A program made the position numbers and the translations under genes. Below the pieces are notes generated by a model. It was not told the DNA's origin. It worked only from the letters and a program-made list of their open reading frames with translations, and searched no databases. A DNA stretch of 64,000 bases from Symbiodinium natans (Eukaryota > Sar > Dinophyceae > Suessiales > Symbiodiniaceae), in contig CAJNDS010001657.1 of NCBI GenBank assembly GCA_905221605.1, positions 1-64,000 of the forward strand. Reading direction: 5' to 3'. Numbering within the stretch: position 1 is the stretch's first letter; each line of letters opens with the position of its first letter. This document shows, piece by piece, positions 32,719-42,374 of the stretch.

Positions 32719-32936
32719 TACGGGGGGCAACCGAAGGAGGACAGGGAACAAAACAGTCAACCCCAACAGAAGCCCTTGATCCCCTGGACCAACCAACAAC
32801 AAACCAACCCAAAACACCAAGCACCCTTTCTTCTCTAGGCGCATGGCCCGATCTTGAGCCAAAATGGTAGCGGGTACATTGACCCCTTTATCCTTCTACA
32901 CCAACTTTTTCCTTCAATACAAATTGCAGCTCCGCA
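32719..32936 (-). repeat. 3' LTR
   Basis: 218 bp, base-for-base equal by eye to the copy at the other end. Reading on the minus strand it starts TGCGGAGC and ends CCCCGTA. It contains a spliced-leader-like segment at 32853-32873. Confidence 0.9.
32853..32873 (-). promoter_or_regulatory. Spliced-leader-like sequence in the 3' LTR
   Basis: On the minus strand this reads CCGCTACCATTTTGGCTCAAG. The last 15 bases (CCATTTTGGCTCAAG) and the first three agree with the 3' part of the dinoflagellate spliced leader. Only three adjacent bases differ. Confidence 0.8.
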
Positions 32937-32944
32937 CTCCCCCT
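32937..32944 (-). promoter_or_regulatory. Polypurine tract
   Basis: AGGGGGAG on the minus strand directly abuts the TG start of the 3' LTR, the position and composition needed to prime plus-strand DNA synthesis. Confidence 0.7.
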
Positions 32945-33127
32945 GTCCTAGGATTTCCTAGGACACAAACTGGAGGTGCAGACTTTTGGGCCAAAAGCTG
33001 TCATTAAGGCAGCAGCCAGCTGCTTGGAATGCATGTTATGGTTTAACGTCTTTCCAGGACGAACCTTCAGCTCATTGGCCGAATCCCTTACCATTGAGGA
33101 TTTTTTCACCTCACATTTGAAAAAAGT
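32945..33127 (-). pseudogene. Frameshifted end of the element polyprotein
   Basis: Beyond the stop at 33128 another frame stays open: KCEVKKSSMVRDSANELKVR, then AAALMTAFGPKVCTSSL, ending shortly before the polypurine tract. It may be the original C-terminus, shifted out of frame, or non-coding 3' leader. Confidence 0.3.
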
Positions 33128-33769
33128 CTACGTTCCAGCGACCCGTTCCTCACCAAGGAACTCAGCATTCACCACCCAGCCATCCTTGAGGCAATGCTTA
33201 CAAAGCGTCTTAGCCCTGGGCTGTGAATGTGGAAAAACATCACAGTCACTGCTTGCGTGCATACAGTTTCCACCCACCGTTGTATACAAAGTGGCACTCG
33301 CGGGAATAACCACCACTTTCTTGACCCACAGCCATCTATACAGCCGCCGAAAGAGGCACCAGGCCAATTCCCAGAGTATAATCGCTGCCACCAAATATGC
33401 AACAAGGTCTGCATTGCTGGTAACCATTTCAATACCTTGAGCCAGAACCATCACCGCAGATGTGTTGGCGACCCTGCACACCCCTTCTTCGGAGCAAAAG
33501 AATCCAGCAATCGACGCTTCTTCCCCACCAGTTGCCATCCCTTGCAGAGATGCAGCCACCATCATGACCGCCATTGCAAGAGAGGCCCTTTTCAAGTCAG
33601 TTCCTTGCACCAACATTTGGAGACCCCAAAGCGCCTTTTGCTTTGCATAAACCTGTCCACTCATCAATTTTGTCAACAGGTCCGCAATCATATACTCACC
33701 ACGAAGGTGCGCTATCACCATGTAACCACTCATCAGCAGTTCCACACCTTGAATGCACCGCCACGTCAT
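33128..33769 (-). pseudogene. RNase H tail plus membrane and Cys-rich extension
   Basis: The first 50 codons (VELLMSGYMVIAHLRGEY, ADLLTKLMSGQVYA) are the end of a copia RNase H. They are cut off from RT by a deletion at about 33755-33775. A long extension follows. One hydrophobic stretch lies at residues 62-78 (ASLAMAVMMVAASLQGM) and a stronger one at 122-140 (LVAYLVAAIILWELAWCLF), with a basic RRLYRW after it. The last part has spaced Cys and His (NCMHASSDC, LCKHC), like a small metal-binding fold. The function of the extension is unknown; anchoring of the polyprotein to membrane is one inference. Confidence 0.7.
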
Positions 33770-36158
33770 ATAGGAAAAGCATCTTCAGAAGTAAAACACC
33801 ATCCTTTTGAGCTAATTCTTGATGTGGCCAAGGAAGACTTTTTAATCCCAACCGTTCAGGTCCACAGCGCCGGCGTAGTACAGGTGGACCACCGTCTTCA
33901 CCTCTCAACCTTGACACTGTCCTGCATGGAGGTCCTCCAACCACAGCAACCACCTTTCCTTCAGCCGCCAGATGCAGAAGATACTTCCAGACGCTCGAAT
34001 TATGTAGGTCTCCGCCTTTCTTCAAATCCAGCTCCAGTACCTCCACATCCCGACTGGGAAAATGCCATTTTTGTTTTCCTGAAAATAGGTGTACCACCAC
34101 CCTTTTTGCTCGTGCCAGCCGTCTCCGTTTATGACGGTTGAAAGGCAACGCCGCAATATCTCCACGTGGCAACAGCTCCATCAGCATATTTTCTGGTATA
34201 TCCCCATAATACCACCGAAGAAATCGCCAACATGCCTGGACGAACTCCTCCTCATTCGCTGACGCTGTCCGCGCTGCGCTTTGCAACGACGCTTTTACGG
34301 CCACCTCATTGTCCGTATTCGGACACCCTTGAACCATACGTGCCACCTTCAATGCTTGCTTTGGTGAACACCAATCCATTTCATCAATGATCTGAAGCGC
34401 CACCTCCTTTTCCAAACAAGGGCACCCATTCAGATCACGAACGCGAAGTTCCCCCAGAACAGGATGTGAGGCTGTGCACTTGCCACCACGCCACTGAACT
34501 CTGAGACCAACCAAAGCGCTCGCTTTGCCAATTGGCACTAGTGGATCTACCATTTCAGGAGTTACCAGGGTCCCACCTGGGGTAATACACATCTCCCGAG
34601 ACCCAACAGCTAAAGACACCAACACCTTTTGCTGCGGAAGCTGTTCACCAGGACGAAGTGATCTGAGAGGATGTGATGCTCCCGAGTCCAACATGCCCAT
34701 TCCCGAACACTCATTGGTGTCAGAAACCCTGGCCACATGTAGAACGCATACTCCTCGGCCTTCTCCCTGCTTCGGCAACAACGTGGCATCAGACGAACCG
34801 ACTCCACAGTCCGCCCTTCCATTCCTCCATTGAGAATGGGACCAAGATGCACACTGCCTTTCAGCATGCAAAACCATCTTTTCAGCTGTTTTGTAATCCA
34901 TAACCAAACAGCCATGTTCAAACCACAAGAGCTGGTCCAGCGAAGATTTTGCACTCACGTGACACATCCCATTGATCACGGTGAGGTTCGCCCCAAACTC
35001 AAAAATCAACCAGAGAGGGATAATCAGATTGTCTTGCCTGATCAATGTCCCTTTCTCTGTAATCCTCATTGTCACACCACCAAGTGCGCTTTGCACCATA
35101 ACAGTAGTGTCGGGTAAACATTCCCATGGAAAAAGCGTCCGCACAAGATGCGTAGCAGCTGTATCCACCAACGCCACTCTCCCTTCCTGCTGAAACAACC
35201 CAGAGCCACATAACATTCGAACACTGGGATCCCCGCTTGATGCTGACTGCGCTGATGACAGTTTCATAGATTTCAGCACCTCTAACGCTTCAGCAAGGAC
35301 CTGATTGGGTGTTGATGGTGATGAGGGACTTGCAGAACCTTTCTCCAATCCCGCATTAGCCGTCTCATCTCCCCCTTCAGCCACTTCTGCCTTTTTGGCA
35401 TTTCCCCATTTTGCACCTTTGCCGCCCTTTCCCCCTTTGGGAGAATTCCCTTTAGATCTATTCCTTTCGGGATTTGAGTCCACATTGGAACTTGCACCAT
35501 CTTTGTATGGACACTGCGGCTGTAGATGGCCAACGGCCCCACATTCAAAACATCTTCCACGCTCCAGGGAGTCCTTGTCATGGCGAAATTTGCAGCGTGA
35601 TCCGAACTTGCAGCCTGCATCTGTCTTCCCAAATATCCAACAGAATGGACGTTCACCATCACCGCTGTACCTTTTTCCTTTCCCTTTGCCTTTGTCACCC
35701 TCCTCTGTCTCGTCACCAGTTCCCTTTTGGGCCTTGTTTAACCTTGCCCTTTTCTTGGCGTCCGAGTCCTGCTTCACCTCTGGGTCACCAGCGCTATGCA
35801 ATAGCAGTTCAAACTCTGCTTGTAACATTTCAGCTAGTTGTGTCGCAGTTTCAGAGGTCGGCGAGTAGTCCACCCCCAATTTCTCCCGAAAGGATGCCAC
35901 TCTGAAATGCACCGTAGGGTGTTTTGCCAGCGACGCGGATGATAAAGCATCCAATCCCCTGATAAGCAAGGTAGCGTCCGGCTCGGATGCTCGCAGCTCG
36001 CTTAATCGGGAACGCCATTGCGCCCATTGACGCACTCCCTTAATAGCCTCTGAGATCGAGGTTGCTGAAGATGGTTGCACCAAGAAGTTTAACATTGTGC
36101 TGCGCTCGTTTGCTCCACCTGGTTGGTAGACTGTCAGCAACTTGTAACATATCATCAC
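33696..36158 (-). pseudogene. Gag-protease-methyltransferase part of polyprotein
   Basis: Residue numbers count from the codon at 36158. A capsid-like segment with VYQPGGANER lies at 10-20. A CCCH finger (C-x9-C-x5-C-x3-H) lies at 173-193 and a CCHC zinc knuckle at 203-216. LVDTAATH (330-337) and MLDSGASH (489-496) are two aspartic-protease-type active-site motifs. VVVHLFSG (687-694) and GGPPCRTVSRLR (741-752) resemble motifs I and IV of C5 cytosine methyltransferases, with Cys745 in the catalytic position. The frame dies at the deletion junction. It continues the upstream gag frame only through a frameshift near 36160. Confidence 0.75.
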
Positions 36159-37618
36159 CGACCCAACATTCGAGTGGAAACGATCTCGGTCTTCAATCTC
36201 TCCGGAATCGCCTGTAGCAGCAAAGACACCGCTCTCTGCTCCAACAAAACATGCACAGTTCGAACCACCTTGAGCCCTTCCAGCTCAGCCTTGATGCCCA
36301 ACCTTTCCAGCGGAGAGACACTCAACCATTTGGCGTACGCCTGATACGCCTTTGTATAGACGGATTGCCACCACACTCTTCCTGTATCTGTCAGCGAAGA
36401 CAACATTGGCTCGATCATTGCGATCCAATCACCTAGTGCCGTCGGATTGCTTGGTGTGTAGTCTGCCAAAGTAGGAAGGCTCATCACATGCTTCCCAAGA
36501 GCCTCCGGACGTTCAGTTCCAGAACTATCACCAATGTTTGGCATACCACGTGGCACTACTGCTCCAGGAGGTAAGCTGACCCTTCCACCAGGCCCTTGAG
36601 GCAGTCCATGTCCCATTCCAGGCGTAAAAGCTGTGAGCGGAACCTTTTCTAATTCCAACTTCCCAGCGATCATTTTCCACCGATATGGAACATCATCCAC
36701 CATTGTATATCCACCCGATCCTGCTGGGTTCTCTTGCGTCGAAGTTTCCCGAGCTGAAACAAAACCGGGCTGATTTCCCATCGGTGCGGCAGAACCATCA
36801 ACACCTGACGGCAAGGAAGGAATCGGAACATGTGTTAAACCAGGTGGTCCACTTGCATATCCACCACTTGCAGAACCTCCCATGGGGTAATTCAATGGAG
36901 GCAATCTGGAGGGTTTCTTCCCTTCAGCTACGTGCATCATTGGCACTTCTTTTTCATCCTCCACATGAGCATCCCCTTTCCTGGGCTCAGGCAAGGGTTG
37001 AAGGTCACAACCCTTGGGCAGGTCGTAGCCCTCAATCGGCAGCCATGTCCCATCAGGCAACACAGTCCAAAAACCACCCATACCATCAGTGTAGAAAACT
37101 TGTCCTGGCGGGTACTGTTTCTCTGGAGTCATTCCCAAAGGATATGCAGCATTTGCGTCCACCACTCCAGTGCTCCGTGCTCTTGAAGCTGACCCAGATG
37201 CAGCAGAGGTATAGCTTTTCTCCTCCACCCGATGCAACCTGTTTCCCAGCTCCTTTGTTTGCACAAGCAACTCTTTAAGTGCACGCTTAACCACTGCCAT
37301 ATCTTCACCTTGTTCTTCACCACTCAGATCAGGAATAAGCTCTTCCTCGCCTTGTGTCTCACCAATATTACCTCTTTCCATCTGGCCCATTAAACCTGAC
37401 GATGGCCTCTCAGCTGGTGCAGGTTCCCGATCCCGAAGTTCTGGCAACGACGGTGGCCTTCTTGTTTCTTCACCACTTCTATCCCCTCCGCTCGCAGGAA
37501 GACTTGCTGGCCTTGATTGCCTCAGTCTCATTTCTTCATGAGCCCGCTCGCTCCAGAAAGGATTCGCTGCTGGAAACGGAACGGCTTCATTTTCCACCTG
37601 AGACGTTTGTTGTATCAT
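36155..37618 (-). pseudogene. Gag N-terminal region, frameshifted
   Basis: The first in-frame ATG is at 37618-37616 (MIQQTSQVENEA). The frame is open further up to a TAG near the primer site but has no earlier ATG. The protein is polar, Pro/Gly- and Glu-rich, with AVVKRALKELLVQTKELGNR forming a likely coiled coil. A capsid-like helical region (LPTLADYTPSNPTALGDW, AMIEPMLSSLTDTGRVWW) closes it. It stops after VSTRMLGR at 36155, just where the next frame takes over with YKLLTVYQPGG. One missing or extra base explains the break. Confidence 0.75.
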
Positions 37619-37799
37619 TGCAACTTCCCTACCATCTGTCAGTGCTTGCACCCCTTGCTGTCGTTCTTCACCCCCATCACCACGATTTTCTTCGGCTTCA
37701 TTGGCCGCGGATGAAGTCCAGGTTCTGAGCGACGCCGCAACATGTCCATGGCGCGGAACAAACCAAAAATCCTTACCTATTCCGCAGGAAGCCTAATTT

Positions 37800-37811
37800 G
37801 GGCTCATAACC
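37800..37811 (-). promoter_or_regulatory. Primer binding site, half-tRNA type
   Basis: The minus strand reads GGTTATGAGCCC directly next to the 5' LTR. Its complement GGG-CTCATAA-CC is the anticodon stem-loop of an initiator Met tRNA (anticodon CAU), ending about position 40. Priming by a 5' tRNA half is known for Drosophila copia. Confidence 0.7.
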
Positions 37812-38029
37812 TACGGGGGGCAACCGAAGGAGGACAGGGAACAAAACAGTCAACCCCAACAGAAGCCCTTGATCCCCTGGACCAACCAACAACAAACCAA
37901 CCCAAAACACCAAGCACCCTTTCTTCTCTAGGCGCATGGCCCGATCTTGAGCCAAAATGGTAGCGGGTACATTGACCCCTTTATCCTTCTACACCAACTT
38001 TTTCCTTCAATACAAATTGCAGCTCCGCA
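37812..38029 (-). repeat. 5' LTR
   Basis: Same 218-bp sequence as the 3' LTR with no difference seen. It carries the spliced-leader-like segment at 37946-37966, which would lie near the transcript start if the leader marks the start of R. Confidence 0.9.
37946..37966 (-). promoter_or_regulatory. Spliced-leader-like sequence in the 5' LTR
   Basis: Same 18-of-21 match to the dinoflagellate spliced leader as in the other LTR. Confidence 0.8.
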
Positions 38030-38075
38030 CCCTAAACCCGAAACCCTAAACCTTAAGTCTTAAACCTCAAACCCT
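38030..38075. repeat. Telomere-type repeat, right flank of LTR element
   Basis: CCCTAAACCCGAAACCCTAAACC resumes immediately after the LTR (long match given in pieces: CCCTAAACCC, then GAAACCCTAAACC). Its first five bases are the second copy of the target duplication. Confidence 0.85.
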
Positions 38076-38079
38076 AAGG

Positions 38080-38190
38080 GGGGGGGGGGGGTATGATCTT
38101 AGTACCCATTGGGGGGGGGGGGTAGGGGGGGGGGGCCCGCCGGGGCTGAACCATATATGCTCACCCCCCCCCCCCCCCCATGATCTAGGT
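38080..38190. repeat. Poly-G/poly-C tracts, left boundary arm
   Basis: Three G runs of 11-13 bases, then ATATATGCTCA, (C)17, ATGATCTAGGT. The last part (38151-38190) is an inverted copy of 42341-42380. Confidence 0.85.
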
Positions 38191-38199
38191 CGGAAGGCC

Positions 38200-39540
38200 T
38201 TCCGGGCACATCAAAGCGAGATTTAAACCTAACTCGGAATTTAAATTAAAAGGCCACACCCTCTGAGAAAGCCTCTGGCCTCATTCGTTTTCAAAAGCTA
38301 AATTTGCTTCTTAAAAGCCGCGCCCTATGAAAGCCTCTTCTGGTGCCTGCAAGTCCGTAGCAAAATCTCACAAGAACTTTATATGCGAAATCCTCATCTG
38401 GGCTTCCTTTCTAGGTTATTGAAAAACTGCTTCTACATAAGAAGCCCACACCCTAGGAAAAGAATTCTATACTTAAAGGCCACACCCTATGAAATCCTCT
38501 TCTGGGCCCTCTTGATGAAATTTCAGTAGTTAACCCAAGTAAAAAAACATATTAAGAGGCCCCGCCCAAGACATCCTCTTCTCAGCCTCATTGGTTAATA
38601 CCTACTTAGAATTTTTGTTTTTCCCACACCCTGTGAAATCCTCCTCTGGCCCCATTCGTACTGAAACGTAATTTGATTTCGTATGATAAACCCACACCCT
38701 GAGAAATCCTCTTCTGGGCTTCGTTCGTAATTAAAACCAAGTAAAGCAAGTGTATATTAAGAGGCCAACCCCAGGACACGCAACGAAACTGTTAGAATTT
38801 AATACTGCAGACCATACCCTATGAAATCCCTTTCTGGCCCCTATTTGTACTGAAGATTAATTAGAAGTCTGTAGAAGAAAGCCGCACCCCGAAAAATCCT
38901 CAGTAGACCTTCGTTTGTAATCAGACTTATTTTCGATTTGCCTAGATGCTTACCATTCTGGGGTCTGGTCGTAACAGAATCTCATAAGAAGTTTATAATT
39001 AGGTAAGAAGCCCACATGTTAAGAAGTTCTGATCTAAGCTAGGTTCGTATGTAACTTTTGGACAGAACTTTATATCATCTTCTGAGCCCCCATTCGTATT
39101 TAAATGTACTTACACTTCCATATTTAACAGCCACACCCTATGACATCCTCTTCTGGGGCCTCTTAATGAAATATCAGTAGACTTGTGTATGATAAAATCA
39201 AACCCAATTAAAACAAACAAATTAAGAGGCCCCGCCCCAAAACATCCTCTTCTAAGCCTCATTGTTTCATACTTCTTGGAGGTTTGCTTTGCAGACCACA
39301 CCCTATGAAATGTAATTTGAGGTTTGTATTAGAACACCACACCCTAAGAAATCCTCATCTGGACTCGTTTGTAATTCCACTCAAATTGAATTTTAAGTTA
39401 AGAGGCCACACCCTAAGATGGCATCTTGTAAGCCGTGTTTACATGTGCCTAGAATTATATTTAACGGCCACCCCCTTCTGGGGCCTCTTAATGAATGTCA
39501 ATAGACTTGTGTATGATAAAGCCACAGCTTCGTTCGTAAA
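38200..39540. repeat. AT-rich dispersed satellite, about 80-120 bp units
   Basis: The phrase CACACCCTATGAAATCCTCT and its partners (TTAAGAGGCC, TCTGGGCCTC, ATTCGTA) recur at least fifteen times at irregular spacing with AT-rich filler. The same phrases return at 41245-41460. No protein is encoded. Confidence 0.8.
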
Positions 39541-39614
39541 AACAAACCTGTTAGGATCCACGCAGAAAGCAGTCACCTATAACGTAAATATAACGCAATA
39601 TAAACGAAACGTCG

Positions 39615-40140
39615 GTGGCGGGCGGACGGACCACCGTCACGGCCCCACGGACCACCACCACGGACCACCACCACGCACCACCGCCACGGGACCACCACCA
39701 CGGACGTCCACCACGGACCACCACTACGGGACCACCGCCACGGAGCACCACCACGGGACCACCACCACGGGACCACCACCGCGGGACCACACCATGGGAT
39801 CACCACTACGGGACCGCCACCACGGGACCACCACCACGGACCCCACTTAGAACCACCACCACGGCCCACCACACGGACCACCACCACCACGGGACCACCG
39901 GACTACCACTACGGGCCATGGACCACCACTACGGGACCACCACCACAGGACCGCCAGGACCACCGCCACCACCACCACGGGCACGGGACCACCACCGCGG
40001 ACAACCACCTGCAACCACCACCACGGACCACCACCACGGGACCATTTATGGGACCACCACCACGGCCGACCACCACGGACCACCACTACGGGACCACCAC
40101 CACGGACCCCAACGGACCACCACCACGGGGCACCACCTGT
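39615..40140. repeat. GGACCACCACCAC minisatellite
   Basis: About 40 copies of a 12-13-bp unit (GGACCACCACCAC and variants with ACTACGGG). It keeps plus-strand Thr/His/Pro-rich and minus-strand Val/Trp/Gly-rich frames open by composition only. Confidence 0.9.
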
Positions 40141-41075
40141 GGAGTTCCCCCTTAGCTTGACGGATTCGGAACGCCGCGGAATGCCACGTAGAACGCCACG
40201 GCGGCGTGTGTCCTGTGGAGTTTCCCCTTAGCTTGACAGATGCGGAACGCCAAGTGGAACGCCACGTGGAACGCCACGGCGGCGCGCGTCCTGTGGAGTT
40301 CCCCCTTAGCTTGACGGATTCGGAACACCGCGGAACGCCACGTCGAACGCCACGGCGGCACGCGTCCCGTGCAGTTCCCCCTTAGCTTGACGGATTCGGA
40401 ACGCCGCGGAACGCCGCGTGGAACGCCACGGAGGCGCGCGTCCTGTGGAGTTCCCCCTTAGCTTGACGGATTCGGAACGCTACAGAACGCCACGTCGGCG
40501 CGCGTCCTGTGGAGTTTCCCCCTTAGCTTGACGGATTCGGAACGCTACGGAACGCCGCGCCCTGTGGAATTCCGGAACACTACGGAACGCCGCGTCGGCG
40601 CGCGTCCTGTGGAATTCCCCCTTAGCTTCACGGATTCGGAACGCGACGGAGCGCCGCGTCGGCCGCGCGTCCTGTGGAGTTCCCCCTTAGCTTGACGGAC
40701 TCGGAACGCTACGGAACGCCGCGTCGGCGCGCCTCCCGTGGATTTCCCCCTTAGCTTGACGGATTCGGAACGCTACGGAACGCCGCGTCGGCGCGCGCCC
40801 TGTGGAATTCCCCCTTAGCTTGACGGATTCGGAACGCGACGGAGCGCCGCGTCGGCGCGCGTCCTGTGGAGTTCCCCCTTAGCTTGACGGATTTGGAACG
40901 CTGCGGAACGCCGCGTCGGCGCGCGTCCTGTGGAATTCCCCCTTAGCTTCACGGATTCGGAACGCCACGCAACGCCGCGTCGGCGCGCGTCCTGTGGAAT
41001 TCCCCCTTAGCTTGACGGATTCGGAACACCACGGAACGCTGCGTCGGCGCGCGTCCTGTGGACTTCCCCCTTAAC
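40134..41075. repeat. Tandem array of about 15 units of 64-77 bp
   Basis: Each unit begins CCTGTGGAGTTCCCCCTTAG, then CTTGACGGATTCGGAACGC, and ends in a GC-rich GCGTCGGCGCGCGT. The first three or four units are about 77 bp, with an extra GAACGCCACG segment. Later units are 64-65 bp, with one shortened unit at about 40560. Confidence 0.9.
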
Positions 41076-41079
41076 AGCA

Positions 41080-41165
41080 CGCGTTACGCCACTCGCGAAC
41101 GCTTGCGAACGCTTTGCGGACGCTTGCGAAAGCTTTGCGAAAGCTTGCGGACACTTTGCGGACAC
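41080..41165. repeat. Short GCGAACGCTTT minisatellite
   Basis: Variants of GCGAACGCTTT and GCGGACGCTTT repeat about seven times at the end of the larger array. Confidence 0.75.
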
Positions 41166-41244
41166 AACGCAACGACGTTTGGTAACCTCCCAACCCAACT
41201 TTAAAACGGGAACCCTTCTGCGGAGCATTCGGGAATCAAGTAAT

Positions 41245-41460
41245 CCAAAAACATATTAAGAGGCCACGCCCTTCTAAGCCTCATTCGTTATATTACCTCT
41301 TTGGAACCCTCTCTTAAACTTCATTTCTTTGAAAATTACTTTCTACATTAAGATGCCAGATCCCAAGACATCCTCTTCTAAGCCTCATTCGAAATTAAAT
41401 CTAATGGAACTGTACATGTTAACGCCACGCCCTACATACCGAATAGGCTGAATTTAAATT
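41245..41460. repeat. Second block of the AT-rich satellite
   Basis: TTAAGAGGCCACGCCC, CCTCTTCTAAGCCTCATTCG and related phrases match the satellite at 38200-39540. The GC-rich arrays therefore look inserted into, or expanded within, one satellite domain. Confidence 0.75.
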
Positions 41461-41559
41461 AAAACGATTTGGTGGGTGTGTCTGTGTGTGTTTTCTCTCT
41501 GTGTGTGTGCAAAGCAGTCACATTAGAAGAAACAACTTATAACAACACACATTCTTTAT

Positions 41560-42085
41560 ACAAGAAAAGCAATTTTTTTGCAACATTTGCCACAAAACCC
41601 AAAAGTTCAAAACCATGGAGCCGGGAGGCCGACTTTTTTTGTTTCTTTTTTGTTTTCTCGGGGTTTTCTTGGATTTTTTTGGAAAAATCCAAAAACAACC
41701 ATGTGTTTTTTTGAATTTTGCTTTCCGGGGGGCTGCAAATCCGAAAAAAAAGAGTTTTGTTTATTTTTGGATTTTGAGTGAGAATCCAAAAAACCCATGT
41801 GTTTTTTGGTTTCTGAGACCAGGAGCACCTGAAATCAAAAAAACACGAGGGTTTTTTTGGATTTTCACTCAAAACCCAAAAAAAGAACCATGTGTTTTCT
41901 TTGGTTTTTGAGGCCAGGAACAAGTAAAACACCCAAAAAAACATGTTTTTTTTTTTTTTAAAGTTTAAATTTTTCAAAAAAACCAAAAAACTCGAGAAAA
42001 CCAAAAAACCCAAAAAAGTCGGCCTCCCGGCTCCATGGTTTTTTTGAGTTTTTGGATCTTGTGGCAAATTTTGCAAAAAAGAGTG
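41560..42085. repeat. Long foldback element
   Basis: Arms of about 100 bp at 41560-41670 and 41985-42085 are reverse complements. The perfect core of about 27 bases (41612-41639 and 42013-42039) contains CCATGGAGCCGGGAGGCCGAC. The interior holds two diverged copies of CCATGTGTTTTxTTTGGTTT plus GAG(A/G)CCAGGA and many T and A runs. The whole 520 bp can fold on itself. No transposase is encoded. Confidence 0.8.
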
Positions 42086-42340
42086 CTTTTTGCATACAAT
42101 TCTATGTTTATAAGCCTGGCCTATGTAAATACTTCACAGACATGTTCACCAAATTAAATTTTCCTGCTTTTTTTGGTGTTTTTTCATGTGATGATGTGCG
42201 AGTAGTGCTAAATACACGAGTTTTTCACAATTTACAGGTTTTCTCGCATAGGACGAGACGTGCAAAAACAGGACATCGCCTAACGTAGCCAGCATGTCAT
42301 TTTAATCGGTATTTACGAGGGTTTTTAAGGGACAAAGCAA

Positions 42341-42374
42341 AACCTAGATCATGGGCGGGGGGGGGTGATCATCC

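Larger units (their letters stand above)
32719..38029 (-). mobile_element. Copia-type LTR retrotransposon, internally deleted
   Basis: A 5.3-kb element on the minus strand with 218-bp LTRs that look identical. LTRs start TG and end TA, and CCCTA is duplicated at both ends (32714-32718, 38030-38034), the 5-bp length usual for copia. Order from the 5' end: LTR, primer site, gag, CCCH and CCHC fingers, two protease-like motifs, methyltransferase-like domain, deletion junction, RNase H tail, C-terminal extension, polypurine tract, LTR. The order ending in RNase H with a DLLTK tail indicates copia. Integrase and RT are absent, so the copy is non-autonomous although young. Confidence 0.85.

Noticed and set aside
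33227-34141. 304-codon plus-strand frame
   Set aside because: It is antisense to the retrotransposon polyprotein and has no motif of its own.
39551-40160. Long His/Thr/Pro-rich and Trp/Gly-rich frames
   Set aside because: They are translations of the GGACCACCACCAC minisatellite.
41469-42076. Phe/Lys/Asn-rich frames on both strands
   Set aside because: They arise from the T- and A-rich foldback and mirror each other because the arms are inverted copies.
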